A stretch of DNA of 64,000 nucleotides from Aurantiochytrium sp. KH105 (taxonomy: Eukaryota; Sar; Bigyra; Thraustochytrida; Thraustochytriidae), in contig BGKB01000029.1 of assembly GCA_003116975.1 (NCBI GenBank), positions 1 through 64,000 on the forward strand, in the 5' to 3' direction. The notes under the pieces are model-generated. The model had not been told where the DNA came from, searched no databases, and saw only the letters and a list, made by a program, of their open reading frames with translations. Shown here piece by piece: positions 1 through 9,013 of the stretch. Positions within the stretch are counted from its first letter, which is position 1; each line of letters begins with the position of its first letter. Both the position numbers and the translations under genes were made by a program.

Positions 1-403
1 TCAATGCAACCAATGCAATCAATGCAATCAATGTCATGCCACACCACAATCATCATGCACAGTCTTGAGCGGAACAACATCGGCCCAGATGGCGCCGTTG
101 GGCTCGGGCAAGGCTTGGGCAAGAACAATTCGCTTACAGAACTGAAGTAAGTTGGTTCGGTTGTGTTTTGCTGCGTTTGATTGGAGGCAAGACTTTGGAT
201 TGGACAACGCAAGAAGGCGGCATGCGTGGATTTCTGTGTGAAGGAAGGCAGGTGGGCGTTCGTGGCGGAGAGCAGAAAGGTGGGAATGCGCCAAGACGAC
301 GGCGACGGCGACATGAGGGTGGACACTGACAGCCATTTCGCGCTCATCAATGAATGCAACCAATGCAATCAATGCCATGCCACACCACAATCATCATGCA
401 CAG
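1..403 (+). repeat. Duplicated intron-LRR exon unit
   Basis: The ~60 bp before each LRR exon (about 1-62 and 350-403) are nearly identical, built from CAATGCAAC/CAATGCAATC motifs followed by the same stretch ending CATCATGCACAG. Each copy is followed directly by an LRR exon and a GTAAGT donor. This is a tandem duplication of an intron-plus-exon module of about 340 bp, the expected way of adding LRRs without breaking frame because the flanking introns share phase 2. Confidence 0.8.
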
Positions 404-3400
404 TCTTCTGTCGAACACGATTGGCTTGGACGGTGAATTTGCTTTAGCGGTGGCAATCCTGACCAACAATGACGTCTTGCGTGCGATGGAGTAAGTTTTT
501 TCTCTTCGTGACGCAGACAACAAGCTTGAGCTTTCAATGTTCTGAATATTGACGCTTTGTACCTTCATCAGTTGTTTACCACGACTCCCATCTCTGTCTT
601 GGACCAAGCTGCTGGGAACGACGAGAGGCGCGGCTCGGTGGAAGCTACTTCGAGACTATCTTTTTGAGAATAATGACGAGGGATGGACCTTGGTCGCGCA
701 TGAACTGGCTGGGACTCTTGCACATATTGCCGCAGCATTTCTTGCCGTTCTCTCCGAATGTGATTTGGAGTCGCGGAGGCTTCTTGGGAAGCCCAAAGTT
801 TGGCTTCTGAAGCCCGAAGATGCGAATGGAAAAGATAATTCCTTGCAGAACGAAGATTCCAATCTTCCATTGATCCATGCATTGTTCGACTGCCACGCGA
901 CCAGAACGGAGTTTTCCCTCCCCGAACGTTTTTGCGATGAAGTCCTTATGAAGTACCTGTCTCTCAAAGATGGACTGCTATTGATGAAGGCTGAAGACGG
1001 CGGTGGTCGAACGGTTCGTTCACTTGCGCTCACAAATAAAAACACCAAGGAGTGGGCTAAAAGGTATGGCACATATCTTGATCGTTACAGTGTCATGGAA
1101 GGTCCTCCAGTCCACGAATCCAAAACATGTGCGGTGCACTACGCGACGGATATCCAAACAAACGAAGCAGTGGCGCTCAAGATCATGCGTAAAAAAGACC
1201 AGTACGATCGCGAGATTGTTGCACGCACAGCTGCAGACGGCGGAGATGCGAATCTTAAAGGCTGTTTGCCGCTTCTCCACCGCAAGGATCCGGCGTTCGC
1301 TGGGCGCTTGGACGAGGAGCTTTGCCTGGTGATGAAAAGAGGTTCGCGTTCGCTTTTCGAAGCCATCAATACGGAGCGATTTGCTGGTCGCGATCTGCGA
1401 AAGATTCGGACGATCGCGCACAAGATTCTTTCGGCAGTCAAAAGTCTGCACGACAGTGGTCGAATTCATGGTGACATCAAGCCACGCAATGTTGTGCGTG
1501 TCGCTGCTTCAAAGCAGCACACATTCTCGGATGAAGACACAGGAGGTCGTCTCGAGGTGCCGCAGGAATGGCGAGACAACGTGACGGGAGAGCGCTCAGA
1601 CGTTACAAGTGACGAAGACTGGCAACTTATCGATTTGGACGCATCGGCGAAGATGGAGGATCTGGTCACTGAAAAGGTGAGCACAGGTTACGCAGCCCCC
1701 GAACTGGCCAAATGGCATTTCCTGCCCAAAGCTAAAAGGGACAAGACGCCCCTGGCTGACCCGGCGATTGATGTTTGGGGCTTTGGCGTGGTGCTTTTCC
1801 AGATGCTCTCGGGCACGAAACTTTTCATGGTCGACGAGTCTGACGACAATCTCGTGACGAATCACGACAAGGTGGAGCTCATGAATTGGCTTGCGCTGGA
1901 CGACGAACGTCTTCGTCGCATCAAGAGTCGTCATGAGACTGATGAGGAGAAGGAGGGAGAGAACGGCGGTGAGATGATTGGGGGTGAAGATAGCGTGAAG
2001 ACAGATGGTCTCGATGCGGATGCATACCAGATCGAGGCCGCGCGCGACTTGGTGCGACTTTGCCTTCGCGGCGATGCGAACGAGCGCATAAAAATAGATC
2101 AAATTCTCAACGAGCATCCGTTCTTTGAGAAGTTTCGCAACCCAAGTCATGAGGAGGAAGAGGGAGACAAGATCATCAAGGCCGCGCACACAACCAGACG
2201 CAGATCCTCTCGTGGTTTCTCTCGCCGTGTGATGAGCCTTCACAGGCACGTAGTCCCAAAACGATTCAGTCTTTTCCGTCGCACGACAAAGCCCCTACTG
2301 GACAGAAGTACAAGGTCAAGTGTGTTTCTCAAAAAACGTGCCCACAACGAACTCATCGAGCTCCCGACATACCACTTTTTCTTGTCGCATATGCAAACGC
2401 AGGCCGCAGGAATTGTCAAGGACCTTGCAGCTGGCCTCGAGCGCCACAGAATGTCATCTTGGATTGATATGAACGCGACTGAGATCCACCTCCAGGGCAT
2501 GCATCGCGGCGTACTTTCGTCTCAGTGCTTTATCATGGTCCTCACCAAGGATGTACTTTTCCGGCCCTACTGTCTTGCCGAACTTCATTTTGCCGTTGAG
2601 TTCTTCGGCCGAACCGAGGATGGGCTGGCGAAGCACATTTTTTTCATTGTCGAAGAAGATACTGGATTTTATCCATGGAATGAGCATGACGCACCATGGC
2701 ATTGTTCTTCCGAGGATCTATTTACGGACGACGACCAGTCGGATCGGGAAGGAGCTCGCGATGGCAAAGCTTCCAGCCATAGCACAGGCTTAAGCAAGCT
2801 GGGCGCATGCCAGTTCTGGTCAAAGAGACAAGACGATGCGCATTCTTTTCAAGGTGGGTTGCAGCATTCTGGCGGCAACGAAACAAATGCAGCAACACCT
2901 GAATCCAGACTTGGGACTTTGCACGATTTATTGGACAAGCTAGAATTACAGAACTGGGAAGGAGTTCCTGTGCGGCCACAACAGATACTGGACAATGCGA
3001 AAATGGCTCTGTCAAAATGCAGACGTATCCCATATCGCCGTCGTCAGTTCGAAGAAGATGCAATGCTGCGTGTTCTGGCAGAGAGCGCAGGCTTTCAAGC
3101 CAGCCCACGTCCCATGGACAGATTTGCGTCAAAGAATGTGGATCATCTTCAACTCGAAGTGGTGGGCAAAAGAATGTCCAAGGCAGTCAATAAGATTAGA
3201 CTCAAGCTCGATGAACAACTCAGGCGTCCTGAGGAGAGTGGCAAACCTGACGTTGTCGTGGTCGTACTTGAGAACGATTGCTGGGGCGATGTCCAAACGT
3301 TTTGGGAGAGCCTACATGAAGAAGGGGGAGATTGTGAAGAAATGGAAGTTCCTCTGCTTGCAGTTGCGGTCTGCGGTACTGACGAGGAGTGGGATTTCAA

Positions 3401-3596
3401 GTACAAGAATAAGTTCGAAAACTCTGCACTCCGGACAACACTCTTTGATCGCCTCGAGGTCCTCAAGTGGCGGGATGCTCCTGGAGCCAAAAATCGGGAT
3501 CTTCCAAATTACTCTGTGGAGCACGAGGAACCAGCGCTCATTAGGGAGCTTTGCTCGCGCGCGAAAAGGCTGCAGCGGTCGTCATCCAGCACTTGA
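63..3596 (+). CDS. LRR-protein kinase-TIR protein, 5' end outside window
   Basis: Probable intracellular receptor or signalling protein. Three exons are visible: 63-146, 404-490 and 572-3596. The first two each encode one ribonuclease-inhibitor-type LRR (28 and 29 residues, e.g. LERNNIGPDGAVGLGQGLG). Both introns are phase 2 with GTAAGT donors (147, 491) and CAG acceptors, and the reading frame continues across all three exons. The main exon has no ATG before about 948, which also argues that translation begins upstream. A kinase domain spans about 1084-2130, with ALKIM (lysine), HGDIKPRN catalytic loop (HGD for HRD), LIDLDAS in place of DFG, and APE. A TIR domain spans about 2365-2710; its CLAEL motif places a glutamate where plant TIR NADases have the catalytic one. 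The C-terminal ~290 residues are unassigned. Domain order LRR-kinase-TIR is seen directly; an immune role is inference. Confidence 0.85.
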
Positions 3597-4536
3597 GCCC
3601 ACATGTAACGATATTTTATTTTGCAACCCCGCTACTTGTTGGCCCGTGAGGAGATTCGAACTTGGCGCTGATCGTTTATTCGAAGGCAGGGCTCACTCTG
3701 ACTTTTCGTGGTCTCGCGACGTCACAATCGCCTCGTTGACTTTTTGCTTGCGCTGTGGTGAAGGCTTTTCTTCGTCTATTTTTGACTCGCATGTATCCAC
3801 TCTGCCTTGTACTTGGGTGTCCTGTGACTGCACTGTACCCTACATAGATTGAGTTCAGCGGCAAATGAGCTTCATCATGTGACAATGTGCCACCAAGAGA
3901 AAAGTGAAGATTTGGCACTGTTGAAGGGGCGACTTATTGCGCCGCACCTGCACATTTCTTCGAACACCATGTTTCCGGCATGTATAGGCCTATTTCGAGC
4001 TGTTGTTTTCGTAAGTCTCTGCGGTCGGAACTACCATCGCACATGGATCACATTACCTTCCAATTCCTGTGATTAACTATTTGTTGCACGGTCGAACCAT
4101 GCAAAGAAGCGATGAGAAAATGCGAAAAAGCTGTTAGGTACGAAAGAATAAAAAGGAACTGAGGCGAAGAGAGCAACGGATTATTGTGAAAGCAGTTGAC
4201 GGTAATTTCCTCAGAGAATTAAGAATGAAAAGAAGAAGATTCTTTCACAAAACGTGAAAGAGTTTCCGCTTCGTGGCCAACACGATACGGGGAAAGTAGG
4301 TTGTATGCTTCTCACGCTGCTGCTTGGAGAATGCTATATGATTGGTATGATTCGGGTCTGTTTCAATTTTGCCGGCTTCTGGCATCGTCGCTGTCAGGTC
4401 TGTTCGGCTCAGTGGTCCCAGGTCGCGACCCTGATCCATTTTTACGAAATGGTCTAGGATTGCGCTAATCCTGTATTTTGGGCACAGGGAAAGCATGTCA
4501 CGCACCTATGGCGCGGCCTTGTGATGGTGCACAACT
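3597..4536. other. Intergenic, no gene recognised
   Basis: 3' flank of the LRR-kinase-TIR gene. Only short, unconvincing reading frames occur on either strand, and I see no tRNA or snRNA signature. Base composition is more AT-rich than the neighbouring genes. Confidence 0.6.
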
Positions 4537-5064
4537 CCCGCGCGTTCCCACGGCGCGGGTCGATTCGTTGTCCCTGCTTTGTGCTACAAAATTTACTATT
4601 ACCTGTCTCTCTAAGTTAGAGCAGCTTCCCACCTGACCTCAGATCTCTGGAAAGGTATACACTTCTCAATTGTGGTCCAACAGAAAGCATGGCTTGCGTG
4701 CTTGCAATGACAAAGAATCACCAAAATAGATGCAGCAGATGGGGCGATCTGGGATTGTTTTCCCCTTTTGTTTGGGGGAACTGGAAATGACGTGAGCAGA
4801 CAGCAGCGTCACAGAAGTGGTAGAGTCAGCTTGGCACCTATAGGCAGTCTTTTGTAGACCTGCCGCGCCGAGATATCTCCAAATCTCCCGACAGCCACTA
4901 GTTCATGAAGCATTAAGGTAAGTCTAACATCGCCCGCTGCATGAACTAGGCCTAGCACGGTCGAGATATTCGTGATCATCAAGCTCTACACCTATCTTGC
5001 GCCCCCCAAAGCTTTGGGTAAAGAACGCAGTTCTTTATCGCTTCGACGAAGATTAAAGATCTTT
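4537..5064. other. Cluster of perfect palindromes / stem-loops
   Basis: At least nine inverted repeats lie within 530 bp. They are CCCGCGC/GCGCGGG (4537-4559), CTCTAAGTTAGAG (4609-4621), TTCCCC/GGGGAA (4760-4780), GAGATATCTC (4870-4879), CTAGTTCATG/CATGAACTAG (4898-4907 with 4940-4949), CTAGGCCTAG (4946-4955), CCCAAAGCTTTGGG (5005-5018), TAAAGAAC-GCA-GTTCTTTA (5019-5037), CTTCGACGAAG (5041-5051) and AAAGATCTTT (5055-5064). The last four are almost back to back. No open frame of note covers the region. Function is unknown; it could be a structured RNA, a protein-binding array or a decayed small transposon. Confidence 0.6.
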
Positions 5065-6007
5065 CCCCCTCCCAATACATGCATGCGTGCGACCCACTGC
5101 CAGCCAATCCGCGAAGGCTGCAGTTGCTAGCTACACTAATCCTCCCCATTTTCCCACCCCCTCTAACTCAAACGCACGAAGAGAGAGCTTCATCGTCCTA
5201 GTCTTTCAAGCTCTTTGCACTCTGCAGGTTTTCCAACGCACCTGCTTGACAGGACGACGCTCACGAGTCAAGCGAGCGAGCGAGCGAGCGAAACTCAAGC
5301 AGGCAGGCCCGTTGCGCAAGATGGCCGCAGCCGGCCGGCACGTCACGGTCCTTCCGCAACAAGCCGTCGCGGCCGGCCGATCAGCGCTCGACCGACAGCT
5401 CGCAAAGTGTGGCGCACGAGTGACGGTCTCGTGGTACGATATACACAAAGAGCCGCAGCCCCCTATTGTCTTCGTCTTCGCGCTTCGAGTCGGCTCGGCT
5501 CGGCTCGGCTCGGCTCGGCTCGCCGTGCTCCCGAGCCGAGTCTTCTCGTCTTGCCGCGCCGCGAAGGCGGCCGTTGCGAGAGGATCCGCCACGCGGAAGC
5601 GCGCTGCGTGGCCGCAGCTGCTCTGCGCGTGCGCTGCGAGGTCCCGAGGCCCGCGGCCAGTGGTCTCCCTGCAGCGAGACACGGTTGAAGTTGTTTATGG
5701 AAAAACCAGCGGCTTTCCGACTGTCTGAGTGTCTGTCTCTCAGTCAGTCACTCTGTGTGTCTGTGTGTCTGTCTGTCAGGCAGTCTGCGTGTCTGCCGCG
5801 GCGCGGAGGCAGCAGTTCCGCAATCGAGGGCGCGGCTCGCGGCGACAGGCAGCGGCTGCGGCGCGCAGGCCTGCCTCGACGCGCGGCGAGACGCGGCGCG
5901 GGGGATTGCAGCGAGCGAGCGAGGGGGAGGAGGCGAGGGGGGGAGAGAAGACGGACAGCCAGCCAGCAGCAAGCAAGCAAGCGAGCAAGCAAAGAAGAAA
6001 AGAAAGC
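5065..6007 (+). promoter_or_regulatory. GC-rich 5' region with tandem repeats
   Basis: Probable promoter and 5' leader of the small membrane-protein gene at 6008. It contains (GCGA)n at about 5272-5291, six CGGCT units at 5491-5522 and a TG/TCTG-rich stretch at 5741-5800. Several overlapping frames stay open here on both strands, as expected for GC-rich low-complexity DNA; none resembles a protein. Confidence 0.5.
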
Positions 6008-6286
6008 ATGTGCCCGCTCCGGTACATTGTCTTTGCGGTGAGCGCCTTGGTGGCGCTGGTGGTGCTGGTCTGGGGAGGCCCCAAGTCGGTCGCCGTAGAG
6101 GACGACAAGAGGGGGAAATTGCTCACTGGCAAGGATGGGGACAGCGATGATTTGCAGCAAACGGATGACAAAGAGGCCTCCGCGCCCCGACCGACGAGCA
6201 TTATCGATTTCTTCACGGGCCGCTACTTGCTTGAAAGGTACAAGGAATACCGCCGCAGCGTAACTTCCGAAAAGGTCGCCCGATGA
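6008..6286 (+). CDS. Small single-pass membrane protein, 92 aa, unknown
   Basis: The first in-frame ATG after the repeat-rich leader opens a 92-residue protein. Residues about 5-24 are a hydrophobic segment (YIVFAVSALVALVVLVW) fitting a signal anchor or signal peptide. A charged, acidic linker follows, then a short amphipathic C-terminus with DFFTGRYLLERYKEYRR. I do not recognise the family. Orientation is convergent with the OTU gene at 6602, only about 315 bp away. The compact ATG-to-stop frame next to a leader and the clear hydrophobic N-terminus support a real gene; the lack of recognisable homology limits confidence. Confidence 0.55.
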   Translation: MCPLRYIVFAVSALVALVVLVWGGPKSVAVEDDKRGKLLTGKDGDSDDLQQTDDKEASAPRPTSIIDFFTGRYLLERYKEYRRSVTSEKVAR

Positions 6287-6601
6287 GTAGACTCTGGCCA
6301 ATCTCTGTATTTTACTCGCGGCCGTGAATGAATATCTCTATTACGATTCGAGAGTCTATTATCAACTCCCTGCATTTTTCCTACTTTACTTTCTTTTCCC
6401 CCTTCTTAATCGCTCTCTCGCTCCGTCCTTGCTTGACCCACTTCTTGACACGTGCCGAGACTCCTCAGAAATGGAATGATCGTCAAACAAACAAACAAAC
6501 ATTGCAATAAAGAATTTGCAGGCAGCAGCGCACCGAACAGAAAATTATAATGGATGAACCTCCCCGTGCAAACAGAGCCCCCAAAAGGGATGTAAGAGAA
6601 A

Positions 6602-8482
6602 CTAGTCGGCGAATTTGCCCTCATCCTCTTCTGCATCAACCTCATCAAGGTTTTGCGTAGCGAGACGGTATCCTGCCACGCCAGAGAGACGTCTTGATCC
6701 ACGACCCGTGCGGTATTTGCGAATGACACCCTTTGTGCGAATCGCTGGCGGCTCCCAAGCGTCAGCTGAAACATCAACATTGACCTTGCGACCTTTGCTC
6801 GTCACCTCTTGACGAGACACATAGGGAATGACCGAGTTGTAGTGGTTGTTGCCGTGGAAGGAAATGCGAATCGGCAGATAGGGACCCATCTTGCTGTCCG
6901 AGGGAAGGTCGCCTTCAAAGTGCAGCTTGAGTGGCTCCGTATTGCTTCCAAGGCCAGTAGCGGCGTAAATTTCGACAGGTCGATCGTAGAGCTCCTCCAT
7001 GGCACGAATCTCCGGATCGTCGCCCCAAACCTTGAGTTGGCGCTTGTTCGCGACGTAGTCGTCAAATTGGTCGGAACCGAGCAGTGGCGCGAAGCGCTCG
7101 CGGTTCTTTTCCAGGTAGTCGCAGCAATCCGAGCGGACAATATCGTGTCGCTCTGAATCCCCGTAGACCTGGTGTGCGACGGCCCGGAAAAGGCAATTGC
7201 CATCAGGTTCCACGCTGTACACGGTCAGCTCGCGATCCTTTTGCAAGTTCTTCAAGAAGACGCCGTCGAGTCCCGCAGATGATTCAAGACCCTTCTCGGT
7301 GTGGCTGCCGAAAGGAGCGAGGCGGTCTGCCTGCTCGAGTACGTGGAACCAGGCGTCAAAGGCCTTCGACCAACCCACAAAGGTAACGCGGATAAAGTAC
7401 GGACCTGAAAGCGCAACAATCTGACACTTGCGCCACTTTTTGCGAATGCCGTTGCCCTTTTTGCTGGGAAAGTGGTCTTCTACATCAAGAACGTCGTCGA
7501 CTGCATAGGAATGGTGCACAATGTGCGAAGAAGACATGGTCTCATACGCTGAAAAGGTGTCTCCGTCATCCAGATCCACCTCCCCCGTTTCCGGGTATTC
7601 TCGAGGGATGGAGTCCACGTCAAGATAACGAACCATCACTCGGCCATTATCCGTCGCGCCGAGGACCATGGCGGGCCGCCAACGCCAGCCACGTTGCGGA
7701 GGTGGCGGAAAGGATCCCGGTGCATGACCAGCAGAGGCCCCGAAGTGTCCATAACTCTCCACTAGGGGAACCGACTTGTCCAAGACATCCGTGAACTGCA
7801 CCATGCCGTCGTCTTCAACGGCCTCGCCCACGGCCGACTGCATGAGGGCCATATCGTCGTCATTGAGGGCCAGGGCGCCGTTCGCAGACTGAAGAGGAAG
7901 AGGAACAGAAGATGCCACGGGCGCAGGCGCGGGTTTCTTTGAAGATCCTTTGTCGTTATCGTCGTCGCCGTCGTCGTCGTCGTCGTAGTCGGGGACGGCA
8001 GTGGCGAGCCCAAGTTCTTCATCGTTGTCAGCGTGGCGCCCGGCCACAGCCACAGAGCGCGCTACAACCACGCCACTGGATCGCCTTTTCGATTTTGGGC
8101 GAGCGCGCGCCTTGGCTCGGGCCTCTTCAAGGGCTTCAGCCTCGCGTTCCGACTTGAGTTGGGCCGCGTACTGCTGCTTGGACTGCGCGCGAGATAGCTC
8201 CGGTTCGGGCTCCAGACGTCGTCCCTGCTGTTGATTTTGTTGTGGTTTTTGGTGTTGTCGACTCACGCCTGTATATTGCCCTCGGGCAGCCAGATAAGAC
8301 TTGGCGTCCTTGCGCGCGATTGGCACGAGAAACTCTTGGTCGTCCACAACGGCCTGCACCGAGACGGTGCCCTTTTTGGGATCGACGCTCTCCACAACAC
8401 CCGGGGCCCACATGTTGTACGCGGAGACGAATACGTCCACCACCTCGCCCGCCAGAGGCAGCTTTCCTGACCCGTTGCCCAT
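6602..8482 (-). CDS. OTUD5-like OTU deubiquitinase with Tudor-like domains
   Basis: Predicted cysteine protease that removes ubiquitin from substrates. The 626-residue protein starts MGNGSGK. The OTU domain lies at about residues 420-545: EPDGNCLFRAVAHQVYGD holds the catalytic Asp and Cys, and HGNNHYNSV the catalytic His. These flanks and the RPVEIYAATG segment match the OTUD5 (DUBA) subfamily. Three short barrel-like segments precede it: residues about 10-70, 280-320 and 365-405 (WRKCQIVALSGPYFIRVTFVGW, then FDAWFHV...LAPFGSHT), the last with the pattern of Tudor-knot/chromo-barrel domains. Low-complexity acidic (DYDDDDDGDDDNDKG) and Pro-rich linkers separate them. The reading frame is open about 450 bp further upstream without ATG, so the start at MGNG is favoured. 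Divergent from the FANCE-like gene. Confidence 0.88.
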   Translation of the reverse strand: MGNGSGKLPLAGEVVDVFVSAYNMWAPGVVESVDPKKGTVSVQAVVDDQEFLVPIARKDAKSYLAARGQYTGVSRQHQKPQQNQQQGRRLEPEPELSRAQSKQQYAAQLKSEREAEALEEARAKARARPKSKRRSSGVVVARSVAVAGRHADNDEELGLATAVPDYDDDDDGDDDNDKGSSKKPAPAPVASSVPLPLQSANGALALNDDDMALMQSAVGEAVEDDGMVQFTDVLDKSVPLVESYGHFGASAGHAPGSFPPPPQRGWRWRPAMVLGATDNGRVMVRYLDVDSIPREYPETGEVDLDDGDTFSAYETMSSSHIVHHSYAVDDVLDVEDHFPSKKGNGIRKKWRKCQIVALSGPYFIRVTFVGWSKAFDAWFHVLEQADRLAPFGSHTEKGLESSAGLDGVFLKNLQKDRELTVYSVEPDGNCLFRAVAHQVYGDSERHDIVRSDCCDYLEKNRERFAPLLGSDQFDDYVANKRQLKVWGDDPEIRAMEELYDRPVEIYAATGLGSNTEPLKLHFEGDLPSDSKMGPYLPIRISFHGNNHYNSVIPYVSRQEVTSKGRKVNVDVSADAWEPPAIRTKGVIRKYRTGRGSRRLSGVAGYRLATQNLDEVDAEEDEGKFAD

Positions 8483-9013
8483 CCTGGCTCTGTCCTGGAC
8501 ACCCCCCTCGCTGCGCCGTCGCGACGCGAGACGCTCGGGGGCTTGCCCTCGCTTGGGTTCCGCAGGCACGTGTCGGCGCGATGCCTGTTTGCCTGCAGTG
8601 TCTGTTTGTCTACGCTGGATTCCTGCGGCGCGTCTGTCTGTATATGTACGTACGTATGTGCGCCGACGAGGCGACGCCGCGTGAGCGACGCCGTGCAGGC
8701 GTGCAGCCAGCCAACCAGCTGCCGCGCGGCCACCGCCGCGGTCTGCGCCGCGTGCTCTCGCCGGCCGCACCCGCTTCGCGCCGCGCCGCTCGGCTGCGTG
8801 CGCTCTGCGCGTCCAGGATTTGCCCTTCTTTCTCACCCTCTCTCTCCCTCCCTCGCTCTCCCCCGCTCGCAGCGGCCTCATACGCCCTGATAAGTAACCA
8901 AAAGGAACAGAGACACACGAAGGTAGGTACACACGCTGTGCGCGCGGGGACCCCTTCCTCTCCTATCCTCTCCTTGCTGGGGCGACTCGCCACCGCGATG
9001 TCGAAAAGCGAGG
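8483..9013. promoter_or_regulatory. Shared divergent promoter region
   Basis: About 530 bp between the OTU deubiquitinase (minus) and the FANCE-like gene (plus), so both must be driven from here. The DNA is pyrimidine-rich on the plus strand near 8820-8870 (CTCTC/CCCTC runs). A short upstream frame begins at ATG 8998, ends TGA 9073-9075, and overlaps the start of the plus-strand gene. Confidence 0.5.

Noticed and set aside
3640-3705. tRNA-like GATTCGAAC motif on the minus strand
   Set aside because: The T-arm around it does not pair (only two of five base pairs) and no acceptor or anticodon stem forms.
5038-5064. Resemblance of ATCGCTTC...AAGAT to the 5' end of U2 snRNA
   Set aside because: The branch-site recognition sequence (GTAGTA) and Sm site are missing; the match is short.
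5087-5728. 213-codon frame and overlapping frames on both strands
   Set aside because: Arg/Ala/Ser-rich translation from GC-rich repeats, several frames open at once, no family resemblance.
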